From Isoetes taiwanensis (taxonomy: Eukaryota > Streptophyta > Lycopodiopsida > Isoetales > Isoetaceae): 64,000 bases of DNA. The stretch spans positions 8,569,426 to 8,633,425 of the forward strand of contig JAJEKV010000036.1 of the NCBI GenBank assembly GCA_021234155.1, read 5' to 3'. The position numbers and the translations under genes are program-made. Within the stretch, counting starts at the first letter, position 1. Each line of letters starts with the position of its first letter. This document shows, in pieces, positions 22,540 to 33,699 of this stretch. The notes beneath the pieces were generated by a model. The model saw only the letters and a program-made list of their open reading frames with translations. It ran no database searches and was not told the DNA's origin.

Positions 22540-23520
22540 AACAGTCGAGCTATTGACTTTACATAACAAGTTTAGTGGTTTTGATGGAAAAAGTATCATT
22601 ACTTTGGACACCTGCTGTCCTCCTTGGAGTGTATTTGTTAACTTCCAAACATGTGAAGTCTTCAAAAGGCGGACCATTATGGACTGGGAAACAAGCTTTC
22701 AACATGACATTTTCCACGGCATTGAATCATTTTTATTATGTATGGAGAAGTTGTGATACAATCCCGAGCTTCTAATGCTGAAGAATCTTCCAATTGTTGA
22801 GGATGGCATAATTAGTGTTTTAATACGGGAGATTAGAGTGGATTTGCAATTCAATACACCTTAATCGTGATCATTTATTTAGATTCCTAGCAATTCAAAA
22901 CATTGAGTTAAGTGCTCTCCTCTTTTTATCGCAATAATCAAGAGGAGTATGAAAAGAATTCTCTGATTTCATTTTAGGATTCAAGAAAGGAAGGCAATAG
23001 CAATAAACCCATCATTATGGTCTCCATTTAGTAGGGATTTTAATGGAGACACACTCCGTGTATATTTGTTCTGCAATCAGTGCAAGCTAGGGCAGAAGTA
23101 TAACAGTTATTGCCTTCACAGAACCAGACTAGTAGTTCCCAAATGGGTTGAAGTATTATTAGTTTGACAGATTATGCCCTTGTTGGAAATATTTCGAAGA
23201 GAATCACTAGTTCCAATAATTTTGAAGTGTCTAAAGGAGAAGCATTATAGCTATAAACTGGGAAGCAAGCTTTCAGCATGACACTTCCCATGGCATTGCG
23301 TCGTTTTTATCTTGTAAATGAAAAAGTTCTAATGAACAAAGGCGAGCTCCCGAACTGCTGAAGAATCTTCTTACTGGCTGAAAGAGAGCATAATTAGTGT
23401 TCCAAAAAGGGAATTAGGAGTAGAATCTGCAATGAAACGTCTGAATTCATGTTCCAAATGGTCATTAAATGGCTATCAGCAATGGATTTAGCTCAATTGA
23501 AGGTGCTTTTTAAGTTATTA
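22540..23520. repeat. Diverged tandem repeat, ~0.6-kb unit (related to 44.3-45.1 kb)
   Basis: Two copies of one sentence occur: CTGGGAAACAAGCTTTCAAC at about 22686 and CTGGGAAGCAAGCTTTCAGC at about 23258. Each is followed by CATGACA.TTCC..GGCATTG and later by GCTGAAGAATCTTC and GCATAATTAGTGTT. The block TTTAATGGAGACACACTCCG...TTCTGCAATCAGTGCAAG near 23040 matches the ~330-bp tandem units at 44.3-45.1 kb. No gene seen. Confidence 0.6.
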
Positions 23521-23576
23521 GCAATGGATTTTGCGTTTGTCTTATATTGTCTCATGATGTAATGTATATGTCATGC

Positions 23577-23783
23577 TCATTTCTTTGAGAATTTGATATT
23601 TGCATGTTGAAGTATGACATAATATTCTGCCCCATAAGCTGGGAATCCTATAACATTCCTGTTTTTGGTGAGGTCGAGTCGTCCACATAACATTCCTTTT
23701 TTTCTTTTGGAACCATTGAATTTTAATGACAAACCCAAGCAATCAGACCACATAAATACAGCCCTCGGATGTTGTGCCAGCAT
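23577..23783 (-). other. Short unassigned ORF
   Basis: A minus-strand frame from 23783 contains a G-F-P-A-Y-G-A-E-Y-Y-V-I stretch and has no recognised relatives. Just downstream on the plus strand, 23850-23920 carries a 32-bp tandem duplication (GCTCTCCATCTCCAAGTTCT twice). Confidence 0.2.
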
Positions 23784-23927
23784 TTATCTCATATATTTCT
23801 GCCTTCTGAGAGGGAGAAGGCCGAAAGGTTTTGTTAGGAGGCGCTTGAGATTTGGCTGCTCTCCATCTCCAAGTTCTTCAAGCTCTGCTTTGGCCGCTCT
23901 CCATCTCCAAGTTCTTCAATTGCAACT

Positions 23928-24200
23928 ATGTCCGAAGGTACTTCTGCTTCTACATGCACATTTGAGGGGAACGAGCTTTCCATTTTGCAGACCAGGAGGG
24001 TCCATAATGACATCACTACACAAGCTTTTGTGCAATATATGACTATGGACAATATTCGCATCGAAGACAAGCTGTTCAACTGGGCGATGAGAGCACCTGT
24101 TCGACAGAAGGTGCATGTGGAGTTCATATTTGGGAAGATTTCTGGTCACTGGGTTCTGCTGGAGATTAGAACTCCAACTAAACGTTGTGTTGCATGCTGA
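23928..24200 (+). CDS. Hypothetical 90-codon ORF
   Basis: A plus-strand ORF from ATG at 23928 (M-S-E-G-T-S-A-S...) is followed directly by sequence duplicated at 12.3-12.5 kb. It contains Q-K-V-H-V-E-F-I-F-G-K and ends R-C-V-A-C. No domain is recognised, and its counterpart ORF in the left block differs, so it may be a chance frame. Confidence 0.25.
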   Translation: MSEGTSASTCTFEGNELSILQTRRVHNDITTQAFVQYMTMDNIRIEDKLFNWAMRAPVRQKVHVEFIFGKISGHWVLLEIRTPTKRCVAC

Positions 24201-24756
24201 AGTCGCCCTGCCATGTTTTTTGGTAGTTTTTTTGGTTTTTCAGAATCACGACCTTACCAGACCATCTTCAACCGCTTACCTTGACATCTACCCCTTTTCT
24301 GTAAATGATGGGCATTTTTGCTCCTGTAATGGTATTTTGAGGCTATGAAATGCCTAATATAAATCCTTTTTGCCTAAATGATTTCATACTTTCTTGTTAT
24401 CATGAAAATACTGTTAAAAAACAATGATGCATAAAAAACAATGATGCAGGTACAATGCTCTGTCCCTTGAATATCTCAAAAACTGTTTTTTTGTTTTGAC
24501 TGTTAAGCTTTGTTAATTGGTAGTTTTATGGTGTGGCAGCATCACATATGCACTTGTGTCTATGCCCTCTGCTGTTAAAAACATGTAGTTGCAAGATACA
24601 GATTTGGAGGTCATGGTTTTCTTATCATTATATCCAAAGTAGTCTTGTAATGCATAACTACACTTTAGAATGCAATCAACACAGCAGAGTTGTTTACTAT
24701 CTTTAACAGCCGCAGTAACTATCCTTATTTCTGTGTACACAAGTCTGATTTCAGAC

Positions 24757-25821
24757 TTTAAGGATTTGTTAAGTTACAAAATGATGGCAATCTCTATAAG
24801 TATCAAACTGGTAAGGAATGGTGCATAATTGCACTGTATGTAGATGACAATATAATGATCTCAAAAGGAATTAAAGTTCTGGAGCATTGCATGAATGTTC
24901 TAAACATTAAATATAGGATGTCATATTTAGGTGAGCTGAGGAAATTCTTAGGAGTTGAAGTTCACAGGGATAGAGCCAATAAGATATTTACACTTACTCA
25001 GAAGAGCCAGATAGAAGGGATGCTTGACAAATTCAAAATGAGAGACTGCAACATTGCTAAAACTCCTATAATACCAGGGTGTAAGATTTCTGCTAAGATG
25101 AGCCCAAGAACTGAAAGAGAACGAGAAGAGATGAAAAAGGTACCTTACGTGTCTCTGATAGGATGTCTTTCTTATGTGGCAAATTGCACTCGTCCAGATA
25201 TAGCTTATGCTGTAAACATGTTAAGCAGGTATAATAATGACCTAGGAAGGGATCACTTGATAGCAGCAAAGAGGACATTAAGATACCTTAAGGGGACAAT
25301 GAATGATGGAATTAGTTACAATACAGAGAACTTACAATTGCAGGCATTTTGTGATGCGGATTGGGGAGGGGACCTTGATACAAGGAAGTCTACCTCAGGG
25401 TATTTAATCTTCTTAGGAGGAGCACCAATTGCATGGAATGCAAAAAACAGAATGATATTGCTATGTCTAGTCTTCGAGGCGTAATATGCTTCAAATTGCA
25501 TTAGCTACCAAAGAGTTGATATGGGAAAGAAGGCTCATGTTTGAATTAGGTTATGATCAATTTAAGGCTCTGAGAATTACATTGTGATAGTACCGGTTGC
25601 ATAGCTATGACTAAAGACCGGTTCTTCACGAAAAGGACTAAGCATATTGAGTTAGAACTGCACTTTATCGAGATGTTGTGAAGAAAAAATCACGATCAAG
25701 ATGGTATATGTGAACACCTCAAGTCGGTTAGCGTATTATTCCTGACTAAAAGCTCTATCGGAAGGAAAATTCTGAGTGAAGAATAAAATTCAATTACCGT
25801 GTCATAACATGAAGGGGGAAT
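24757..25821 (+). pseudogene. Ty1/copia RT-RNase H remnant, copy B
   Basis: A near-identical duplicate of 13108-14174 with the same truncated start and the same A-run frameshift near 25442. It lacks the extra T of copy A, so RT and the first RNase H motifs read continuously (24855-25484) until a private TAA where copy A reads A-E-A-E-Y. Y-V-D-D lies at about 24840 and C-D-A-D-W-G-G-D at about 25350. The duplicated segment includes non-element flank on both sides, so this is a segmental duplication rather than a second insertion. Confidence 0.85.
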
Positions 25822-26220
25822 TGTAGGGATTGTTCATGTTATGATTAATGAAGATAGCCTAGACAAAATCGAGGTTGCACATGATCTTTTAACCTAAAGT
25901 TGATATTCAAGGTTAAAGGATGAAATTGTAATGTTAAAGGTTAAAGGTTTCGAAGGGTTAAAGGTTTCGAAGGTTTGGCCCAGTTATTATAGGATATATC
26001 TATCCCATATTGAATAGAAAAAGAAAGTTGCCTTAGTGATATCAGGTGGATCGATCGGTCCGCCATAGCGGCCGGATCCCGATCAAAATAACAGAAGAAG
26101 TATTCTTGTAATTGCATTGATGTGAGATTATTTGCAGGTGAACTGTATGCAGATCGTCGGGCAGCTTGGGCTATCCACGAGAAGGATAACTCAGTCTCAT
26201 TGAACGGGTCAATACCTACA
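25822..26220 (+). repeat. Copia 3' LTR, copy B (399 bp)
   Basis: It starts TGTAGGGATTG after GAAGGGGGAA and ends CAATACCTACA. The downstream flank GTGAAATTACTGTAGCAAAT is shared with copy A for about 60 bp. Copy B then jumps to sequence found at 15505 in the left block, so about 860 bp are missing here. Confidence 0.85.
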
Positions 26221-26289
26221 GTGAAATTACTGTAGCAAATATAAGGTTTATGCTAAAGGTTATGTGACAAGTGAATTTTGAACCTTTAA

Positions 26290-29200
26290 GGGCCTTTGCT
26301 GATGAGGAAGGTAGATAGGAAATTTTTTTTTTTTTTTTTTTTTTCAAATGAACAATGAAGGTCAATATGGGTCTTTTTCAAAAAAAAAAAAATTCCACAA
26401 GGAATCTTTTTTGATGCTCTACAAGATTGGAAAATCATTTTGCAAAAAAGGAGCACTTGATTTTTTTTTTACTAAAAAAGAGAGTGAAATTTTATGATGT
26501 GGCAAGTTGGTGGGGCGATTTGGCAAATGGTGGTGACATGGCATTATAAAGTGATGAAGTGTCAAGTAAGGTGGCAAAATCACTTTTTTCTAGTCAAAAC
26601 TTTTTATGAAGTGGAGATGATGTGGATGACATGTGTATGATGATGTGGAAGCACTTGGGGATGATGTGGCATCATGGGATGATGACATGTCCCAAAATTG
26701 CCACAAATTTGTCACAAATCCCAAAATGAACAATGAAGGTCAATATGGGTCTTTTTCAAAAAAAAAAAAAAATCCACAAGGAATCTTTTTCGATGCTCTA
26801 CAAGATGGGAGAATCATTTTGCAAAAAAAGAGCACTTGATTTTTTTTACTAAAAAAGAGAGTGAAATTTTATGATGTGGCAAGTTGGTGGGGCGATTAGG
26901 CAAATGGGTGGTGACATGGCATTATAAAGTGATGAAGTGTCAAGTAAGGTGGCAAAATGACTTTTTTCTAGTCAAAACTTTTTATGAAGTGGAGATGATG
27001 TGGATGACATGTGTATGATGATGTGGAAGCACTTGGGGATGATGTGGCATCATGGGATGATGACATGTCATCTAAGGTATCAAGATGACTTTACTCAGGT
27101 CAAAATTTTTGAAAAGATAAGTTTTGTGGTAGGTGACACGTGTATGATGACATGGATGTGCTTAGGTGGTGATGTGGATGGTATTTGGCATTCTTGAGGA
27201 TGATGTGGACTTTGGCAACCAATTTGGCACTAGTGCATATACCAATAGATCTTTTATGCAATGGCTTGGATAATTTACTTTTCCATACTTGTTTGAAGAA
27301 AATGTGCACTTTCTCTCTCTAGCTTAGCTTTTAGAGAGAGAGGATGGTTTTAGAACATGGAAATAGCCAAACTTGGTGGGATTTTTTGCTTTTCTCCAAG
27401 GTGGTGAATGTATGATGGAGTGTGATGCATATATGGGCTAGGGAAAATGATGATGAGGCATGAAGATGTGAGTTATAAATCTTGTATGGTATTCATGGAT
27501 GGGATTGAGGTGATACGATCATGTGAGAAGCCTTGGAAAATAGAACTCATGCCAAAATGATTTGGAACTAGCCACATACCAAAGAAACTTGAGAGGTCCT
27601 CCAAACTTCAATCTTGAGGGGTCTTCCAATCTCTAAACTCAAGTTCACTTGGTTGAATCTTATCCTCTTTGCTACACTTGTATAATGTCCTTCCCGTGGT
27701 TCTTCAACAAAAGTGTCAATTTGTGATCTTCAAAGATGGGAGTCTTCAAACTTCTAGCTCTTGCAACCATATATTAGTCAAATATTAGACAAAAATGTGC
27801 AAATTGTGCGAATTGCTCTTCTATGCTGCCAAAATATGGCAGCAATACTTGATGTCTTCTGGAGTTCTTCAATGCAAAATGTTTTCAAAATCAATGGTAC
27901 ATTGGCTCATGCACACATGTCAAGCAAAAAGGTTAGCTAGGAATGTGACGTGTGCCATGGCTCTTATGTGCTACAAAAATGTGGCAGCAAGGCCCAAATC
28001 TTCCTTAAACATGCCAAGATAAAACCATAGCCACAAAAAAACAAAAAAATTAACATGGATTGGGCAAGATTTGGACCAAAACAGGAGGGGGCTTTTGTTA
28101 TAGATGAATTTCGAAGGCTTTCGGTGAAGATATCAATCTGCTTACGTGGTAATTGGCCGGAACACTTTCGACGACCGCTCAAGATTACCTTCTTTGCCTC
28201 ATGAATTAGCTATCTTGAAGGAGAAGTGACTAGGCATCGCGGGGGGGGGGGGGGGGGGGGGGGGGGTGGTGGGTGGTGGGGAGGAAGTTAGATAGGATTT
28301 TTTTTTTTCAAATTTGTCACAAATCCCAAGAAACGAACAATGAAGGTCAATATGGGTCTTTTTCAAAAAAAAAAAAATATCCACAAGGAATCTTTTTTGA
28401 TGCTCTACAAGATGGGAGAATCATTTTGCAAAAAAAAGAGCACTTGATTTTTTTACTAAAAAAAGAGAGTGAAATTTTATGATGTGGCAAGTTGGTGGGG
28501 CGATTTGGCAAATGGGTGGTGACATGGCATTATGAAGTGATGAAGTGTCAAGTAAGGTGGCAAAATGACTTTTTTCTAGTCAAAACTTTTTATGAAGTGG
28601 AGATGATGTGGATGACATGTGTATGATGATGTGGAAGCACTTGGGGATGATGTGGCATCATGGGATGATGACATGTCATCTAAGGTATCAAGATGACTTT
28701 ACTTATGTCAAAATTTTTGAAAAGATAAGTTTTGTGGTAGGTGACACGTGTATGATGACATGGATGTGCTTAGGTGGTGATGAGGATGGTATTTGGCATT
28801 CTTGAGGATGATGTGGACAATTTGGCAACCAATTTGGCACTAGTGCATATACCAATAGATCTTTTATGCAATGGCTTGGATTATTTACTTTTCCATACTT
28901 GTTTGAAGAAAATGTGCACTTTCTCTCTCTAGCTTAGCTTTTAGAGAGAGAAGATGGTTTTAGAACATGGAAATAGCCAAACTTGGTGGGAGTTTTTGTT
29001 TTTCTCAAAGGTGGTGAATGTATGATGGGAGTGGGATGCATATATGGGCTAGGGAAAATGATGATGAGGCATGAAGATGTGAATTATGAATCTTGTATGG
29101 TCATGGATGGGATTGAGTTGATAGGATCATGTGAGAAGCCTTGGAAAATAGAACTCATGCCAAAATGATTTGGAACTAGCCACATACCAAAGAAACTTGA

Positions 29201-29640
29201 GATGTCTTCCAAACTTCAATCTTGAGGGGTCTTCCAATCTCTAAACTCATGGTTGAATCTTATCATCTTTGCTACACTTATATGATATCCAATGAATGTC
29301 CTTCTTCAACAAAAGTGTCAATTTGTGATCTTCAAAGATGGGAGTCTTCAAACTTGTATCTCTTGCACACATATATTAGTCAAATATTAGACAAAAATGT
29401 GCAAATTGTGCGAATTGCTCTTCTATGCTGCCAAAACATGGCAGCAATACTTGATGTCTTCTGGAGTTCTTCAATGCAAAATGTTTTCAAAATCAATGGT
29501 ACATTGGCTCATGCACACATGTCAAGCAAAAAGGTTAGCTAGGAATGCGATGTGTGCCATGGCTCTTATGTCTTTGCAAAAAATGTGGCAAAAGGCCCAA
29601 ATCTTCCTTAAACATGCCAAGATAAAACCATAGCAAAAAA
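26290..29640 (-). repeat. Tandem copies of the long LTR-like repeat, right block
   Basis: Three successive copies occur (from about 26300, 26695 and 28219), each with the CAAATGAACAATGAAGGTC start, the GATGATGTGG stretch, and the TTCAAACTTCTAGCTCTTGC and AGGCCCAAATCTTCC parts. The 26.3 copy is short and joins the next within GATGACATGTC. The 28.2 copy begins with a run of about 26 G. A minus-strand K-Q-I-D-I-F-T-E-S-L peptide lies near 28120. This corresponds to 15.46-17.9 kb but lacks the LINE. Confidence 0.6.
28241..28266 (+). repeat. Poly-G tract (about 26 G) followed by GGTGGTGGG
   Basis: An uninterrupted G homopolymer at the start of a tandem LTR-like unit. The homologous position in the left block (16573-16590) also has a long G-run, and the 15.46-kb unit has GTGTGTGTTGTG there. 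Length may be affected by sequencing error. Confidence 0.85.
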
Positions 29641-30860
29641 AAAAACAAAACAATTAACATGGATTGGGCAAGATTTGGACCGAAATAGTAAGGGGCTTTT
29701 GTTACAGATGAATTCCGAAGGCTTTCAGTGAAGATATCAATCTGCTTACCTGTGATACTGGCCAGAAAACTTGACGACTGTTCAAAATTACCTTCTTTGC
29801 CTCATGAATTAGCATTCTTGAAGCAAATCATGAAGAAATTTTTGTTTTGGCATTTTATCATGTGCGCGAGACTCAAGAGCTCGGGATTTCTTGCAAGAAG
29901 TGTTGTACGGTGATCTAATAAAATGAAAATTTAAACTTGGTGTATTTGCACTTAAAGTTGAAAAACCTAAGCTAAACTAGTGATTTAGGTGAAAGTCTTG
30001 TTGAAGCTTGGCCTGGCTTGTAGACTCACTTTGAAGTATAAAATAGTGTGCTTCAAGATTTTAAGAAATATTGCATAAAAAAAAAAAAAAAAAAAAACTC
30101 CAAAAAAGAGCAAATTGTCATTGTTTTGGAAAACTTAAAAGTCTCTTGCATGAGTCTTACACTTATATCATGACGCAATCCTTAAAATATTGCAAGAAGA
30201 TATCCACAAAATACATACTACTATTTTTCTTAAGTTGCACTAGTTTCTTAGCAATTTTCCATCAAAAATCATGATTCCTTTGAGCAGATTTGCACCTCTT
30301 TTGTTGGCAACATCTAATGCACACTAGTTGCAGGGTTGTTAGAGTTGACGAGAAGTGTCGGTTAAACAAGATCGCATTTGTTTGAGTTAATAAAATTTGC
30401 TTGCTGGTTAGCTTTGTGACTGTCTGGCTTGCAAAAATAAGATTTTTTGAGCCTATTTGCATGATTTTTGTGGAAACAACTGGATGTACTAGGTTTGCAG
30501 ATCTCAAAGTTAATACAAAGCGTCAAAAGTAAAAAACTCATCAATTATTTCATCTGCAAAAATTAGCATGCTGGCAGGAGCATTGATCAAGTTTTCACTT
30601 GGTTAGATTTGCAAATTTGAGAGTGTTCTGCATATATTTTCTTGCATCAAACTTTTGAGCATAGATTCTTTACATGCCAAAGCATCTTTTTGAATTGCAA
30701 TTGTATTAAAATTTGATTCTAAGAGCAAATGGCATAACTTTTACTGAGGTCACATTTTTCTTTGTCTTGGAAAAGCACTTTCAACTCAAAATTTGACCTT
30801 TTTCTTCGCAATCTTTTTGGTCAGAGTTGTTGTCTCAAGCAACCTGGAGGTCCTGAACCA
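29641..30860 (-). repeat. Right-block counterpart of 19.8-21.05 kb
   Basis: Colinear with the left block, including TTTGGCATTTTATCATGTGC, the AATAAAATG string and GTTGTCTCAAGCAACCTGGA near 30826. After that the two blocks diverge. No gene seen. Confidence 0.6.
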
Positions 30861-31822
30861 AACGAAATAAGGGGTTTTAAGAGGGTTTTTTTTTTTAATC
30901 TCAGAGATTTTTCAAAGTCTTCAACGTGATTGTCAACCAATTGTGACCAAATATTGACTTGGTCAGGATTGCAAATTTGAAGGGATTTTGCAAATTGTTT
31001 TGGGCCAGACTTTTTGATCATAGCATGTTAGAGCATCTTCTTGAATTGGAATGGCATTAAAAATCGGGATTTATTGTGCATGGCATAAGTTTTGCTCAGA
31101 CTGTCTTTTTTTTGTTTTGGAAAATTACTTGGAACTTGGATTTTTTGCATAATCTTTGCAATTTTCTTGCATATATTGGTTACTTGGATGAGGTTCTAAC
31201 CACTGAGCTTGAAGGTTTGCCAGGAACACCTTCAATAAAGATCCCCCTAGATTCCCTAATCTCCCCCTTAGATTCCTCAAGATTCGTCGGTAAAATTTGC
31301 ACCAATCCTCGATCAAATGCATATCCACCCTTTGTTTGACATTTTACCTTTTCAATATCTTATCACATAATTCAAACCAAAGTTAAGGTTTGAGCAAAAT
31401 CCATTGCCCGATAGACCGTTTTAGAATATGAATTCCATTACCTACACTACAGATTCTATACTTAGTTCCCTTCTTAAAACACTTATTTTTTTCTTCAGTA
31501 CCTAGAGAACATTATTATGAAATGAAATGGTGCCTCGGGAACAGGGCCGGGGGGCTATTAGAGCCTCATCCAACTTTACTTCTGTCACCTCAAGCTAGTC
31601 TGTCACCTCAAGCTACTTTAATCATCAGACCAGGCCAGTAGCAGTAGACAGTCAGTAGGATTCTTTAATTTTCGATCTTGCAGGGAATTACTTGCTCTAT
31701 ATTCTCGCCCTTCATTCCTGTCAAGAACTCTGTTCCTACAAGAACAGAGTTCCTACAAAAGAATTACTCTGTTCCTCTTGTATTCTCGGCCTTCATTCCT
31801 GTCAAGAACTCTGTTCTTCAAG
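30861..31822 (+). other. 5' flank of the cysteine-rich gene with LTR-motif fragment and duplicated leader
   Basis: Near 31190-31235 there is another copy of the LTR-end motif (GAGGTTCTAACCACTGAG... CCAGGAACACCTTCAA). Close to the gene, ATTCTCG(G)CCTTCATTCCTG is present twice (about 31701 and 31783) and AGAACTCTGTTC pairs with AAGAACAGAGTTC, so the presumed leader can fold. TCTGTCACCTCAAGCTA is also duplicated in tandem near 31580. Confidence 0.45.
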
Positions 31823-33313
31823 ATGAGGCCTAGAAAGACTGCATTTAAGGGTGAATCTTCTCGCCAGAGCCGTTGGAAAGATATGGATGACCATAAAACT
31901 ATTGATCAAGAAAGTAAGGATTGGAAGATCATCCTTAAAATGGAGAAGGATGGCGACCCTGCATGGATAAAAATGAGACAACTCGCGGTCTCCTTCAATA
32001 TTATCAGAGAGCAACAAAATGCTGCTGTCGAATGTATGGGAATTAAAAAAGAAGGGCTCATTGCTGCATGCCAAGAAGAAATTATAAGGCTGGAAAATCA
32101 ATATGCGGAAGGAAAAGCCAGTGATCGAGATCTAGTTTGGAATATGATCAAAAAGCTTCAAGAACTTGATCTTCTTCTCTATCAAATGATTCGGATCAAG
32201 TCGGGACACTCTAAAGATGACTGCTGCAGTCTGAAAAACCAAGCTTTCAAGAAAAGCATGTCTGAGTTGCTCCAATCAACTAAAGGCTTTGCTGAAGAAC
32301 TTGAACTCTTGGGTTGGAATTCTGTGGCCTCTTTTCATCTGGTCCAAGTTTGGGAAGGTGCAGATGACCACGAGACCATTAGATTCAAGGAAAATTTAAA
32401 GGATGATCTCTCACTGTTAGCTGCTGCTGAGCTCAGAAATATTGAAGTGGATCATGATACCGTCCTCCATAAATTATTAGTTCCTACAAAAGAATGCTCT
32501 ATATGTGATTCCAATGGTTATTTCAATCCCCGAGAGGCTGCTCAATGTTCCTGCCCAAACTGCTCGAAGATAGTCAGCCTCCATCTGGACAAGCAGTCAA
32601 CAAAGATCTCTGACACTAAACTCAAAAACAAAATTCCTACCTTGGGCAAATACGACAGGATAAATGGTACGCTCCCCTCCTTTAAAAGTGCTCTTCTAAA
32701 TTCTATTGATGGGGAATGTACTTTTAACAATATGGATGGTAATCCCAATAGCATTAGGAGGAACTCCTTTTTTAAGATGAATGTGTCCATTCTCTAGCAT
32801 GATAGTTTTCTTAGTGATTTTGAGCAAATTTATGGCAGAATTCCTAAGCCTAAGAATCAGTTTGGTTGGATGGATTGGTGGGTTCAAACATCCAAAAATA
32901 TTAAGAAAAGCAAGAAATGCTCTCATCTTTGATGAGGAGATTGTTTGGCCCAGGTCTGTGATCAAACAGTCCAAATATGATATCAAATGGATTAATGAGG
33001 TATTTCATTAACTTACTTATTTCTTCTGTTGGATTTTTCAGGCAATATTCTGGTGGGACAGAAGAAGCTGAAATGGGATCGAATCAACCTTATGGTTAAC
33101 TCGATGTGGCTGGATCAATTTGGTGCCAACTCAGAATATCATGGAGACCAATGCCAATGTGACTGTTCCTGCATCCAAAATCTTGATTACAGAAGAATCC
33201 TGATATGTGAAGCCTTGGATCATACCGGTCGTTTCAACCCGTCCAAATTCCAGACTTGCAACTGCCTCTATTGTGCTTTCTGCTCAACAACAAGGGGATT
33301 AGGTCGAAAATGA
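31823..33313 (+). CDS. Cysteine-rich two-module protein, copy B (two exons, intact)
   Basis: Exon 1 is 31823-32666 and exon 2 is 33042-33313, joined across a GT-AG intron (32667-33041, phase 1). The product is 371 residues. The intron was placed by alignment with the intronless copy at 1-1085: the joined sequence keeps a gap-free 40-residue match around the junction, including K-W (292-293) and F-G. The start ATG is the first in the long frame. Module 1 is C225-x2-C228-D-S-N-G-Y-F-N-P, then C242-x-C244-x2-C247. Module 2 has C319, C321, C323, C325, C337, then G-R-F-N-P and C354-x-C356-x2-C359-x2-C362. The rest is mostly helical and charged. I recognise no known domain; zinc binding is inference. 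There is no signal peptide or membrane segment. It ends TGA after G-R-x-G-R-K. Confidence 0.75.
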
Positions 33314-33554
33314 TAAAACTTTGATCTTTATGGGATATTTCAGAACCACATTTTTGGTTATATATTTTGGACTAGAGAATGCGTACCTATATCTCATGCA
33401 TTTCTCAACTTTCTGTACTTACTCTTCACTATATTAATATACTTGCTGAAACCTTGTTTTTTAGTCCAAATACTTCTACATTTGGACATTTTAAAGTTAG
33501 TGGAACTAATAATTCTCTTAGAAATATATTTCAACAAGAGCATCATGTGTGTTT

Positions 33555-33690
33555 TTGGTGTTCCTGGAAAAACCCACAACCTCAGTGGTTCAGAACCTCC
33601 AGGTTGCTTAAGGCAACCACTCTGAGTGCCAAAGTTCCAAGAAAAATGTTCCAACAATTTTTAAATGCGACTTTCCACCCTCAAGAGCAA
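33555..33690 (-). repeat. LTR-end motif with GGTTGCCTTAAGCAACC hairpin, inverted
   Basis: Reverse-complemented, this reads CACTCAGAGTGGTTGCCTTA, AGCAACCTGGAGGTTCTGAA, CCACTGAGG and TTCCAGGAACACC. That is the last ~80 bp of the LTRs ending at 38470 and 44284. It lies downstream of the cysteine-rich gene, in inverted orientation to the copies at 30.82 and 31.19 kb upstream of it. Confidence 0.7.
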
Positions 33691-33699
33691 AAAGTCCGT

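Noticed and set aside
28199-28384. Minus-strand ORF with a run of prolines
   Set aside because: The prolines come from the poly-G tract and simple repeats; it is not a gene.
32781-33011. Separate 76-codon ORF between the two exons of the cysteine-rich gene
   Set aside because: It lies inside the intron defined by alignment with the intronless paralogue and has no homology of its own.
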